A stretch of 23,560 nt of DNA from Erysipelotrichaceae bacterium UBA3379 (GCA_002359025.1 DEPZ01000025.1:1-23560); one strand, 5' to 3'. Shown: positions 14,889 through 23,023, counted from the stretch's first letter. Numbers and translations: made by a program. The notes: generated from the sequence alone by a model not told the origin.

Positions 14889-14931
14889 ATACAATTGTTA
14901 GATATAAATTGTATGTACATTGTGCTATAAT
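14889..14931 (+). promoter_or_regulatory. Promoter with operator-like dyad for the AAA-ATPase gene
   Basis: Extended -10 TGC-TATAAT (14923-14931). ATACAATT (14889-14896) and AATTGTAT (14907-14914) form a perfect 8-bp dyad over the -35 region. Because the promoter lies within the upstream ATG-open stretch (from 14909), the true start must be downstream, at 14960. The GTGCTATAAT core matches that of the nitrilase-fold operon promoter (4592-4601). Confidence 0.5.
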
Positions 14932-14959
14932 AGATTCATGTAAACATGGAGGTGTAAGA

Positions 14960-16612
14960 ATGATAAAAGCTTTACCTATGGGAGTTCAAGATTATAAAAC
15001 ATTAAAAGAGAATAATAAATATTATGTTGTAGATAAAACATTGATGATTCAAGAGTTTTTAGATAGAAAATCTATTGTTACACTCATTACGCGACCACGA
15101 AGATTTGGTAAAACATTAAATATGTCAATGATGGCAGAATTCTTTGATGTAACTAAAGATTCAAAAGAACTATTTAAAGATACGCAGATTATGAAAACTG
15201 AGTATGCATCTCAAATCAATCAATATCCTACTATCTTTATTTCTTTTGCAAATGCAAAAGGTGATGCATTATCTATTGCACGAATAATTAAAAAAAACTT
15301 TTTAAATTTATATCAAATCAATCAAAAGGTATTTGATAATCTAGATAGATTTGACAAACCTATCTTTGAAAATATTATGGATGATTTAACAAAACTTAAT
15401 AACAATGACCTTGATTGTATTGATGATGCTTTGTCTTTTTTAATGAAACAGATGGAAAGATACTATGGAAAAAAAGTTATGGTATTTATCGATGAGTATG
15501 ATACACCATTCATAGAAGCACATGTACAAGGTTTTTATGAAGAGATACGAAATCATTTATCAAATATGCTTCATAATGCATTAAAAATATCCACAAGCCT
15601 ACAATATGCCATGCTTACTGGCATACAAAGAGTCGCAAAAGAGAATGTCTTTAGCGGTCTTAATAATCTCGTTGTATGTACTGTAAAAGATGATGAATAT
15701 GCAGAGTATTTTGGTTTTTCTGTAGATGAAACAAAACATCTATTAGAATATTATGATTTAAGTTTGAATGATACGGTTAAAAGAATGTATGATGGGTATC
15801 GATTTGGTAATAGAGAAATCTATAATCCATGGTCATTAATCCATTATGCATATCGAAGAAAGTTAGATTTCTATTGGATTAATACGAGTTCAAACAAAAT
15901 GATAAAAAAAGCAATGAGTACAAGAGATAAATCGTTTAATCAAGGTTATGAAAAATTGATTCAAACTGGCTTTTTAGAAACAATAGTACGTATGGAAACA
16001 AGCTTTTTTGAAGTAGGTACGACCGCAAGTCTTTGGGGATTATTTATTAATGCTGGGTATTTAACAATAAAAGATATAATATCTACTATTGATGGAAGAT
16101 ATGTTATTTCTATTCCTAATCAAGAAGTATATCAGGAGTTTAGAAGTTTGACTGCATATTATTTGAATGTATCTGAAACAGATTTATCAGATTTGTTTAA
16201 TGCTTTATTATATGATGATAGAGAAGAGTTTGAAGAAAAGTATAAAAATATATTGCTTAAAATACCTTCTTATCATGATTTGAAAGATGAATCTAGTTAT
16301 CATACTCTATTTCTAGGAATGTGTGCATGGCTATCATATCGTTATGAAATTATAAGTAATAAGGAAGTCGGAAAAGGAAGATGTGATATTATTCTCAAAG
16401 CTAAGGAAGATATAACTTCTTATGTATTAGAATTTAAGTACTTAAATTCTAATAATCTAGTTACCAAAGAACAATTAAAAAAAGCCTCGCGAGAGGCTAT
16501 AGACCAAATTGAAGCAAAACAATATGGTATCAATTTAACAGGTCATGTTATTTATATTGGTTTAGCCCATTATAAAAAAGAAGTTGAAATAGAATGGAAA
16601 TATGCGAAATAA
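14960..16612 (+). CDS. AAA-ATPase-like protein with C-terminal PD-(D/E)XK nuclease-like domain
   Basis: ATG at 14960 with GGAGGTG (14948-14954); the in-frame ATG at 14909 lies before the promoter and is rejected. 550 aa. The N-terminus 'LPMGVQDYKTLKENNKYYVV' and the Walker A variant 'RPRRFGKT' (45-52) with 'VMVFIDEYDTPF' Walker B (about 174-185) identify the AAA-ATPase_like family (PF09820). The C-terminus carries the DUF1703-type nuclease fold: 'GRCDIIL' Asp near 475 and 'EFKY' near 491-494 form the D...ExK core. The family is common and often multi-copy in gut anaerobes; its function is not established, with links to mobile elements and possible defence or toxin roles suggested by context only. 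Both active sites look intact. Length matches the family. It stands alone, with decayed DNA upstream and a repeat region downstream. Confidence 0.85.
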   Translation: MIKALPMGVQDYKTLKENNKYYVVDKTLMIQEFLDRKSIVTLITRPRRFGKTLNMSMMAEFFDVTKDSKELFKDTQIMKTEYASQINQYPTIFISFANAKGDALSIARIIKKNFLNLYQINQKVFDNLDRFDKPIFENIMDDLTKLNNNDLDCIDDALSFLMKQMERYYGKKVMVFIDEYDTPFIEAHVQGFYEEIRNHLSNMLHNALKISTSLQYAMLTGIQRVAKENVFSGLNNLVVCTVKDDEYAEYFGFSVDETKHLLEYYDLSLNDTVKRMYDGYRFGNREIYNPWSLIHYAYRRKLDFYWINTSSNKMIKKAMSTRDKSFNQGYEKLIQTGFLETIVRMETSFFEVGTTASLWGLFINAGYLTIKDIISTIDGRYVISIPNQEVYQEFRSLTAYYLNVSETDLSDLFNALLYDDREEFEEKYKNILLKIPSYHDLKDESSYHTLFLGMCAWLSYRYEIISNKEVGKGRCDIILKAKEDITSYVLEFKYLNSNNLVTKEQLKKASREAIDQIEAKQYGINLTGHVIYIGLAHYKKEVEIEWKYAK

Positions 16613-16878
16613 TATATCATTAAACTAAACTCTATTATAGAATTTCATAGATTATCTGAACCAGTTTTTTTAATTATTTTCTTTAAAATCATCTTTTTGA
16701 TTATTGTATAATGATATTGTCAATTGTCTATAGAAATCATTGATAGGATAAAAAACTATGCAAATCTAAAATGATGAATCATATTATATTCAATAATAAG
16801 GAAGTATACAGAAACTTCTTGAATGTCTTATATTATTGAGAGCATATTTATCCTAAATATGGCAGTATTCATTTTGCA
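16613..16878. other. Gene-free stretch with a nested hairpin
   Basis: No ORF is supportable. A nested stem lies at 16791-16838: CAATAATAAG (16791-16800) against CTTATATTATTG (16827-16838), enclosing GAAGT/ACTTC (16801-16805, 16814-16818). There is no clean T-run terminator right after the ATPase gene; a T7 run at 16664-16670 lacks a good stem. Confidence 0.35.
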
Positions 16879-17025
16879 TTGCTTAAATGTAGAAACGATG
16901 TCTATATTTTTTTCACGACTTCAAGTCACCCTTTTTGAAATTTTGGTTTTCTATGATAAGAATTATCGGGTATTCAGCTATGGTGACTAGAAAAATGTTA
17001 AAACTTACTATATATGTATCTGATG
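16879..17025. repeat. Degenerate dispersed intergenic repeat, copy B
   Basis: Shares two ordered blocks with 731-971: TTGCTTAAATGTAGAAA (16879-16895) with ATGTCTATATTT after it, and a block from TTCTATGATAA (16949-16959) to ATGTATCTGATG (17014-17025). By eye block 2 is about 70% identical. Copy B is more compact than copy A and has no terminator between its blocks. Confidence 0.55.
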
Positions 17026-17045
17026 ACAAGAAAGTATAGATACAA

Positions 17046-17076
17046 ATGAAAAAGGTTATGGATGTCCATAACCTTT
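17046..17076 (-). terminator. Rho-independent terminator of the minus-strand polysaccharide operon
   Basis: AAAGGTTATGGA (17051-17062) pairs with TCCATAACCTTT (17065-17076). On the minus strand it is followed by TTCATTT. The stem overlaps the stop codon of the SGNH hydrolase gene by two bases. Confidence 0.85.
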
Positions 17077-18058
17077 AAGAAATATATTTTAGTTCTTTCA
17101 TTTTTTTGATCAGTTGTTCAGTGAGAAGTTTATGATATGTACTATTACCATGTAGAAGATCATCTTGTAAAAGACTTGTAGGAATATATCCTTGTTGTAA
17201 ATCTTTTTTATCTTGAGATGTAGGTGTCATACCTGCATCTTTTAATCCGTCTTCTAATAAATAAGTTCTAAAATCTAAGAAATGCTCATCATATTCTTCT
17301 CTTAATACATCATTATTATCTTTAACAATACTCATATTTCTTTTAGAAGTTAAAGAGATAATGATGTATTTTTTTGTTTTTAATTGATTAATGATTGCTC
17401 TTTGATATGTAATTGTTCTAAAGATACCATTTGTTTGTTGTTTATCATAAGTTCCGGTAAAGATAATAGCAATATCATCTTTATTATAGGTTGGAAAATC
17501 TGCTTTGATTTGTGTTGGTTTGGTAATAGATTTTTCTTCACCTTTTTGATCTCTGGTAAAAGTATGTTTTTTATTTTCTGTATCATATTTAAGTTTACCT
17601 GAGATACCAGCAATTTCTACTTTGGTAAAATTAGAACCTGTAGATTTTAATACATCTAGTTTATCTCCATCTTCGTTATATAAGTCTATATTGACTGGTT
17701 CGACTGATGAAGGTATAGTGATGTTACTTACATAAACTTTTGTTTTACCAAGTCTAATAGATACATCTATGGATTGATCATAAGCACCACCAAATGTATT
17801 AACAGACATGCTGAGTTCGTTTGATAACATACTTGGTGTAGCTGAAGATCCAGTACCCAATAGCATGCTATCACCTATACAATTGATAGAAGGACCATTG
17901 GTGTTGGCAGATGTATCAGTGATATTGTTTTGATATTTTTTGTTAATTTCTTGAAATTTTTTACTTTCGTTTCTAATAGTTAACTCGTTGTACCCAACAA
18001 GTGTGATAATCATACACATCAGTAGAGTGACAACGAGTGTAAAAGTTGTTTTCTTCAT
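17075..18058 (-). CDS. Membrane-anchored SGNH/GDSL-type hydrolase, likely polysaccharide O-acetyl esterase or transferase part
   Basis: 327 aa. N-terminal membrane anchor at about residues 7-23 ('FTLVVTLLMCMIITLVG'), then an extracytoplasmic linker. 'INCIGDSMLLG' supplies the GDS motif with nucleophile Ser64, and 'DDLLHGN' near the C-terminus supplies the Asp300-x-x-His303 pair, so the SGNH catalytic set is complete. Between them an insertion of about 100 residues (about 100-200, 'VYVSNITIPSSVEPVNIDLY' and following) has a beta-rich look. SGNH domains of this kind follow acyltransferase-3 (OatA-like) proteins or act alone as acetyl esterases on cell-surface glycans. The start codon overlaps the cpsD stop by one base (TAATG), so it is translationally coupled to the tyrosine kinase. 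It is the last gene of the operon. Role in modifying the exported polysaccharide or peptidoglycan is inferred. Confidence 0.7.
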   Translation of the reverse strand: MKKTTFTLVVTLLMCMIITLVGYNELTIRNESKKFQEINKKYQNNITDTSANTNGPSINCIGDSMLLGTGSSATPSMLSNELSMSVNTFGGAYDQSIDVSIRLGKTKVYVSNITIPSSVEPVNIDLYNEDGDKLDVLKSTGSNFTKVEIAGISGKLKYDTENKKHTFTRDQKGEEKSITKPTQIKADFPTYNKDDIAIIFTGTYDKQQTNGIFRTITYQRAIINQLKTKKYIIISLTSKRNMSIVKDNNDVLREEYDEHFLDFRTYLLEDGLKDAGMTPTSQDKKDLQQGYIPTSLLQDDLLHGNSTYHKLLTEQLIKKMKELKYIS

Positions 18059-18774
18059 TAGTAATAATAGTATCCGTAATGATTAGATCCTGCGTTAGCT
18101 TTTGTTAATACACTTCCAAGAACATTAACATTACTTCTTTGTAATAGGTTGACACAGCTTGCTGCATCTTTTCTATTTGTATCTTTTGCTGAAACAACAA
18201 AGATTGTTCCATCAACAGCATGTCCTACAGGAATAGCATCTGAGATTGTTCCTACAGGAGCGCAGTCAACAATAATGAAATCATAATTCTTTTTTAAAGT
18301 TTCCATAAATTCTTTAAATGTTTCAGATCCTAATAATTCTGAAGGATTAGGAACATGTACACCACCAGTTAATACTGATAGTGTTCCTACAAAAGTAGGA
18401 TGAGAAATCGTTTGCATATATTCAGTATTGAGTCTATGTGTTTTTCCAAACTCAATTAATGCATCAGTTAAACCATGTTGATTTGATAATCTCATGTATC
18501 TATGTAACATTGTTTTTCTTAAGTCACAATCAACAATGAGAACACGACTGTATTTTGTCGCGAAGATAAATGCTAAGTTCATAGCAGTTGTTGATTTGGC
18601 TTCTCCTGGTTGTGTAGATGTAATGGAAATAGATTTGATTTCTTTATCTACAGTAGAGAATTCAATATTTGTTCTGATATGACGAAAGATTTCTGTATAA
18701 TCAAATTGATTATGTTTATCTTTTTTATCTAATATATTAAGAGTTTTCTTTGTTCTTTGTTTCTTTTTAGCCAT
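18058..18774 (-). CDS. cpsD: Bacterial tyrosine kinase (BY-kinase), CpsD/YwqD type
   Basis: 238 aa, cytoplasmic. Walker A 'STQPGEAKST' at 53-62, Walker A' 'LIVDCDLRK' at 79-87, Walker B 'FIIVDCAPVG', and a C-terminal Tyr cluster 'NHYGYYYY' that is autophosphorylated in this family. This is the Gram-positive form, which lacks membrane segments and is activated by the cytoplasmic end of its Wzz-like partner (gene at 19563-20255). Phosphorylation cycles control chain length and export of capsule or exopolysaccharide. ATG preceded by AAGGAG on the minus strand, 3 nt after the phosphatase gene. Intact. The cps names follow Streptococcus usage; the Bacillus equivalent is ywqD/epsB. Confidence 0.93.
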   Translation of the reverse strand: MAKKKQRTKKTLNILDKKDKHNQFDYTEIFRHIRTNIEFSTVDKEIKSISITSTQPGEAKSTTAMNLAFIFATKYSRVLIVDCDLRKTMLHRYMRLSNQHGLTDALIEFGKTHRLNTEYMQTISHPTFVGTLSVLTGGVHVPNPSELLGSETFKEFMETLKKNYDFIIVDCAPVGTISDAIPVGHAVDGTIFVVSAKDTNRKDAASCVNLLQRSNVNVLGSVLTKANAGSNHYGYYYY

Positions 18775-18777
18775 TTT

Positions 18778-19560
18778 CTATCTCCTTTTTAATAACTTTT
18801 TGAAAAAAGATTGTTTGACTTCTATATTATCCATAGGTTCGTTATGGATGAGATGTTGTGGATTATCAAACATTAATGTTTTTAATGTTTGATAACTGTA
18901 ATGTTTAGATAGAGTTTCATAAACTTCTAAAAGATTAGGAATACGTTTTCCTGTAGACCTATGTGTATCACTTGCAATAATATGTACTAAACCTTTATCT
19001 AATAAAGTAAAAGCATTATTTTTACATGTTTTTCCATGTACACCTAGTAAGCTTGAACTATTGACTTGAATAATATATCCTGAATCAATCAAGTCTTGTA
19101 TTCTATCAATGTCTAAACCATCTTTGAAATATCTTTCTATATGAGCAATGATAGGTGTATAACCTTTCATTTCTATTTCATAGAGATAATCTTCGACTTC
19201 TTCTTGATCTCCTAATTCTTTGCGAACATCAAATTCACATAAAAGATAAGAAGTGTTTTCAAAAGGAATGAATAAATCATGATGAATAGCTTTTATACAA
19301 TCATGATTTAAAAACAATTCACATCCTTCATAAACTTGAATATCATATTGTAAAGCCAATTGTTTTAAATCAAGGATACGAGAACGTACTTCCATGATAT
19401 CTTCTTTGTAATGTGATCCGGGTATGACATGTGGTGTAGCAACGATAGCTTGTATGTTATTTTGTTTAGCTAGTTTTAAGGCTTCTTTTGCCTCTTCTAG
19501 ACTAGGCATACCGTCATCTATGCCCCATGCATAATGACCATGTGTATCTATGAATTGCAT
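18778..19560 (-). CDS. cpsB: Mn-dependent PHP tyrosine-protein phosphatase, CpsB/YwqE type
   Basis: 260 aa. PHP-domain metal ligands are readable: 'IDTHGHYAWGIDDG' (His7, His9, Asp15), 'ATPHVIPG' (His44) and, near the C-terminus, 'IIASDTHR'. Length and the GIDDG signature match CpsB/YwqE phosphatases, which remove phosphate from the CpsD tyrosine cluster. It begins 2 nt after the wzz-like gene, with its ribosome binding site GAGG inside that gene, and ends 3 nt before cpsD, so all are co-transcribed. Intact. Confidence 0.92.
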   Translation of the reverse strand: MQFIDTHGHYAWGIDDGMPSLEEAKEALKLAKQNNIQAIVATPHVIPGSHYKEDIMEVRSRILDLKQLALQYDIQVYEGCELFLNHDCIKAIHHDLFIPFENTSYLLCEFDVRKELGDQEEVEDYLYEIEMKGYTPIIAHIERYFKDGLDIDRIQDLIDSGYIIQVNSSSLLGVHGKTCKNNAFTLLDKGLVHIIASDTHRSTGKRIPNLLEVYETLSKHYSYQTLKTLMFDNPQHLIHNEPMDNIEVKQSFFKKLLKRR

Positions 19561-19562
19561 AA

Positions 19563-20255
19563 TTAATCCTCAAAATATGGAATAGAGCCAAGCATTGGTA
19601 TTCCAAGATATTTTTCTGCTTCTTCTTTATTGTGAATATGTGTATCTAACATGAATTTTATAAATAAATAACCAACACTAATAAATCCACCTAATAATGC
19701 TCCAATGATTAAATTCATTTTTAAGTTAGGAGATACTGGTGCAGTGGCTACTTCAGCTTGATCAACTACAGCAATGTTATTAACATTTAATGTTTCTTTT
19801 ACTTCTTTTCTAAATACTTTAACAACTGCATCAACGATTTGTTTGCTTAATTCTGGATCGGTTGTTGTTGCAGTAATAGAGATAATTTGAGTGTTTGCTT
19901 GGTTAGAAATTGTTAATGCTGCTTTGACTTCGCTTGTTTCCATATTTAATTCATCGGCAGCTTGGCTTTGTATGTTATTACCTTTTAACATTTCTATATA
20001 GTTATTAACCATAAGGTTATTAGAGTTGATTTGTGTATAATCTGTAATACCTTCAGTAACATCTGGTTTTAAGAATAATTTAGATGTTGATTCGTATTTT
20101 TTATTGATAAAAAATACAGTCATAATTCCTAAAACAATAATACCTATTAATATAGATATAACAATCATTTTAATGTTTTGTTTTAATAATTGAAATAACT
20201 CTCCTAAATTAATTTCAATTTCATCTTCAGTTTGCATCATTTCTTTATCTACCAT
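19563..20255 (-). CDS. cpsC: Wzz-like polysaccharide chain-length protein, CpsC/YwqC type
   Basis: 230 aa. Two membrane segments, about residues 30-50 ('IVISILIGIIVLGIMTVFFI') and 182-203 ('LIIGALLGGFISVGYLFI'), flank an extracytoplasmic helical domain. The Pro-rich 'APVSPNLKMN' just before the second segment is typical of Wzz proteins. The short cytoplasmic tail ('GIPMLGSIPYFED') is where such proteins contact and activate the BY-kinase. ATG with AAGGAGG on the minus strand. First gene of the four-gene operon, so its promoter must lie in 20256-20476. Confidence 0.92.
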   Translation of the reverse strand: MVDKEMMQTEDEIEINLGELFQLLKQNIKMIVISILIGIIVLGIMTVFFINKKYESTSKLFLKPDVTEGITDYTQINSNNLMVNNYIEMLKGNNIQSQAADELNMETSEVKAALTISNQANTQIISITATTTDPELSKQIVDAVVKVFRKEVKETLNVNNIAVVDQAEVATAPVSPNLKMNLIIGALLGGFISVGYLFIKFMLDTHIHNKEEAEKYLGIPMLGSIPYFED

Positions 20256-20476
20256 GAAAGCCTCCTTGAAAAAATACGTCTAAATCTGTAAAAATTTAGT
20301 AATACGTCTTGAATTATATAACCAAAAATTGTAAAATATGCATGACACAAATTGCATATTCTTGAATCATTATGCTTCAAGATATTAAAAAAATCAAGAT
20401 GAAATGACTCTTTTTTCAGGAAAATGAGGCATTATCTTGAAAAGATTATTAAAATTGATGGGAGAGGGGGATATAA
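20256..20476. promoter_or_regulatory. Divergent promoter region of the polysaccharide locus
   Basis: Minus-strand TATAAT (20318-20313) is the best -10 for the cps operon, without a consensus -35. Its leader contains CTAAAT/ATTTAG (20280-20285, 20294-20299) inside a direct repeat AATACGTCT (20273-20281, 20301-20309). On the plus strand CTTGAA or its complement recurs at about 20262, 20309, 20361, 20376 and 20437. TTCAAGATA (20376-20384) is complementary to TATCTTGAA (20434-20442), and CTTGAA/TTCAAG (20361-20381) forms a smaller dyad. No strong plus-strand promoter could be fixed. No gene here. Confidence 0.4.
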
Positions 20477-22384
20477 ATGAGTGGAATCAAGGCAAAAAGG
20501 CAAATGTTAATAAGAAGAACTGTATTGATTATTGTCGATTTGATATGTATAGCTATGGCATCATATGGTTCTTTGCTTATATACTATAATGGTATGATTG
20601 AACCAATGTTTACCCAAGTTCCCATAACAATGTTATGTTTATTACTTGCGGTATCACTTGGTTTATTTGCGCTTATGAAACTTTATACAAGTTTATGGCA
20701 GTTTGCGAGTGTAAGTGAACTAGTGAATATTGTCATTGCTTCATTACTTAGTAGTATAGCTTTATTTATCTTATGTCATGTATTTCATTATTTAATACCT
20801 GGAAGTATATATGTGATATATTTCATGGTATTAACAATGCTTGTAGGTGGAACGAGGTTTATTTATCGTTTTATTCGTTTATATGCAGGTAGACATCATT
20901 TATTTGGAAGAAGTGATGAAAAGAGTCAAAGAGTTATGGTTATAGGTGCAGGATCTGCAGGGGAGAAAATCCTAAGAGAATCTTTGATTTCTAAACAAAT
21001 CAATAAAAATATTGTGTGTTTTATTGATGATGATCCAAATAAAGCAGGAAGAAGAATTCATGGGGTTCCTGTTGTAGGGACAAGAAATGATATCATGGAT
21101 TGTGTAGAGAAATATAGAATTGATGAAATTTATGTAGCTTTACCTTCTGTTGATGATAAAGAAGTTTCTAGAATATTGAATATTTGTAAGGAAACAAAAT
21201 GTAAGTTAAAGAAATTACCTGGCATCTATCAATTTATGAATGATGAAATCATTATTGATAAATTTAAAGATGTTGAAATACAGGATTTACTTGGTAGGGA
21301 ACCTATTAAAGTCAATCTTAATGAAATTATGTCATATGTAGAAAATCAAGTTGTCATGATTACTGGTGGTGGAGGTTCTATCGGTAGTGAATTATGTAGA
21401 CAGATTGCTGAAAGACATCCTAAACAACTTATTATTGTCGATATATATGAAAATAATGCATATGATATTCAACAAGAGTTAAGAAGAAAGCATCCTGAAT
21501 TAAACTTAGAAGTCATGATTGCTTCTATAAGAGATGTTAATAAGATCAATGCATTGTTTGAAACATATCATCCAGATATAGTATACCATGCAGCGGCACA
21601 TAAACATGTTCCACTGATGGAAGATGCACCACATGAAGCAGTGAAAAACAATGTTTTTGGAACACTCAATGTAGTTAAAGCTTGTGATAAGTATGGAGTC
21701 AAGAAGTTTATTTTGATATCTACAGATAAAGCTGTGAATCCTACGAATATTATGGGTGCTACAAAACGTTTATGTGAGATGATTGTTCAAACATATGATA
21801 AATTATCTAAAACTGAATATGTTGCTGTTAGATTTGGAAATGTATTAGGATCTAATGGTTCAGTAATACCATTATTTAAACAACAGATTAAAAATGGTGG
21901 TCCTGTTACAGTAACACATCCAGATATTATTAGATATTTTATGACTATTCCAGAAGCCGTTTCACTTGTTTTACAAGCTGGAGCTTATGCTAAGGGTGGA
22001 GAAATCTTTGTGTTAGATATGGGTGAACCAGTTAAAATTTTAGATATGGCTAGAAATCTTATTAAGTTATCAGGATATGAACCTGATGTAGATATAAAAA
22101 TAGAGTTTACTGGATTAAGACCAGGTGAAAAGTTATACGAAGAGATGTTGATGAAAGAAGAAGGTATGACTCAAACACCTAATAAATTAATTCATATTGG
22201 TCAACCAATAGAATTTAATCATGATTTATTCTTGAAAGAATTAGAAACTTTATATAAGATAGCTTATGATGAAGAAAGTGATATGAGGGTTGCAGTGAAA
22301 CATCTTGTACCTACATATCATTATAAGGAAAAGAAAACAAGTACAATTAAGAAATTAAAACAAGAAGTTGTACATGCAGAATGA
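20477..22384 (+). CDS. Membrane-bound nucleotide-sugar 4,6-dehydratase (CapD/PglF/FlaA1 type)
   Basis: 635 aa. ATG preceded by GAGAGGGGG. Four hydrophobic segments in residues about 12-130, then a CoA-binding-like Rossmann unit ('VMVIGAGSAGEKIL', about 152-165), then the catalytic short-chain dehydrogenase: 'TGGGGSIGSELCRQIAERH' NAD-binding near 295-313, 'YHAAAHKHVP', and the active-site stretch 'STDKAVNPTNIMGATKR' near 414-430. The T-D-K with M-x-x-x-K in place of a Tyr is the PglF/CapD signature. Family reaction: UDP-GlcNAc to UDP-4-keto-6-deoxy-GlcNAc (or an epimerising variant), the first step toward bacillosamine, QuiNAc or FucNAc sugars. It fits the PglC-like phosphoglycosyl transferase at 23178. 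Length is normal for the family, and the gene is intact. First gene of the plus-strand unit. Confidence 0.93.
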   Translation: MSGIKAKRQMLIRRTVLIIVDLICIAMASYGSLLIYYNGMIEPMFTQVPITMLCLLLAVSLGLFALMKLYTSLWQFASVSELVNIVIASLLSSIALFILCHVFHYLIPGSIYVIYFMVLTMLVGGTRFIYRFIRLYAGRHHLFGRSDEKSQRVMVIGAGSAGEKILRESLISKQINKNIVCFIDDDPNKAGRRIHGVPVVGTRNDIMDCVEKYRIDEIYVALPSVDDKEVSRILNICKETKCKLKKLPGIYQFMNDEIIIDKFKDVEIQDLLGREPIKVNLNEIMSYVENQVVMITGGGGSIGSELCRQIAERHPKQLIIVDIYENNAYDIQQELRRKHPELNLEVMIASIRDVNKINALFETYHPDIVYHAAAHKHVPLMEDAPHEAVKNNVFGTLNVVKACDKYGVKKFILISTDKAVNPTNIMGATKRLCEMIVQTYDKLSKTEYVAVRFGNVLGSNGSVIPLFKQQIKNGGPVTVTHPDIIRYFMTIPEAVSLVLQAGAYAKGGEIFVLDMGEPVKILDMARNLIKLSGYEPDVDIKIEFTGLRPGEKLYEEMLMKEEGMTQTPNKLIHIGQPIEFNHDLFLKELETLYKIAYDEESDMRVAVKHLVPTYHYKEKKTSTIKKLKQEVVHAE

Positions 22385-22500
22385 TTGAAATGATTTAATC
22401 GTCGCAGGGTCGCGTTAAATAATACAATCTGTCATAAATATACCTAGTCGAAATATGATTTATATTTCGATAGGCGAAGCATACTCTAAAGGAGGATATT
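22385..22500 (+). promoter_or_regulatory. Structured gap in front of loaP
   Basis: Three elements lie in sequence. Starting in the capD-like stop codon, GATTGAA/TTTAATC (22383-22400) forms a 7-bp hairpin. Then comes an unusually GC-rich direct repeat, GTCGC-AGG-GTCGC (22401-22413). Then a 13-bp stem with one bulged G, CCTAGTCGAAATAT against ATATTTCGATAGG (22443-22474), ends about 18 nt before the GGAGG site. No T-run follows, so these are not terminators. They may be mRNA control structures or targets of the NusG paralog. Confidence 0.4.
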
Positions 22501-23019
22501 ATGAAAGATAACTGGTATGCAGTTCAAGTGAGAACTGGACATGAACAAGAAATTGTAGATAAATGTCAGGTTTTGATTCATAAAGATATTTTAAAAGAAT
22601 GTTTTATTCCTCGCTCTAAAAGATTAAAAAAGTTTAGAGGGGAATGGAAGGATGTCGAGGAAATACTTTTTAAAGGGTATGTGTTTATGATTACTGATTG
22701 TGTTGATGATTTATATGTATGTTTAAAGAAAATACCTGATTTAACGAAGATATTAGGTAATGATGGTGAATATATAGCTCCATTATATGATGATGAAGTG
22801 AGTACTTTATTAAGATATGGTGGAAGTCAACACATGGTAGATATGTCTTATGGTTTTATTAAAGGCGATGTGATACATGTTACAAGTGGACCATTACAAG
22901 GGCAAGAAGGACAGATTGTGAAGATTGATAGACATAAGCGTGTTGCTTATGTTGATGTGAAGTTATTTGATAGAATAACACGAATACAAGTTGGATTAGA
23001 GATTATAAGTAAAGATTAG
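22501..23019 (+). CDS. loaP: NusG paralog, LoaP-type transcription antiterminator
   Basis: 172 aa. ATG with AAAGGAGG 7-14 nt upstream. The N-terminal NGN domain is signed by 'WYAVQVRTGHEQEIVDKC' and 'ECFIPRSKRLKKFRGEW', with 'LFKGYVFM' typical of NusG-like proteins. The C-terminal KOW domain begins 'GDVIHVTSGPLQGQEGQI' (about 123-140). Its place inside a polysaccharide locus, next to the first sugar transferase, is the usual setting of LoaP and other specialised NusG paralogs (RfaH, UpxY) rather than of housekeeping nusG, which sits with secE and ribosomal genes. Known role: boosts elongation through terminators in long biosynthetic operons. A terminator lies immediately downstream, as would suit such control. 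LoaP identity is inferred from domain and context; another NusG paralog subgroup is possible. Confidence 0.85.
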   Translation: MKDNWYAVQVRTGHEQEIVDKCQVLIHKDILKECFIPRSKRLKKFRGEWKDVEEILFKGYVFMITDCVDDLYVCLKKIPDLTKILGNDGEYIAPLYDDEVSTLLRYGGSQHMVDMSYGFIKGDVIHVTSGPLQGQEGQIVKIDRHKRVAYVDVKLFDRITRIQVGLEIISKD

Positions 23020-23023
23020 ATAG

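Noticed and set aside
16613..16720. Terminator of the AAA-ATPase gene at the T7 run (16664-16670)
   Set aside because: No stable GC-containing stem precedes the T-run; pairing is too weak to call.
22501..23019. Housekeeping nusG
   Set aside because: Located within a polysaccharide locus without secE or ribosomal protein genes; sequence and context fit a specialised paralog.
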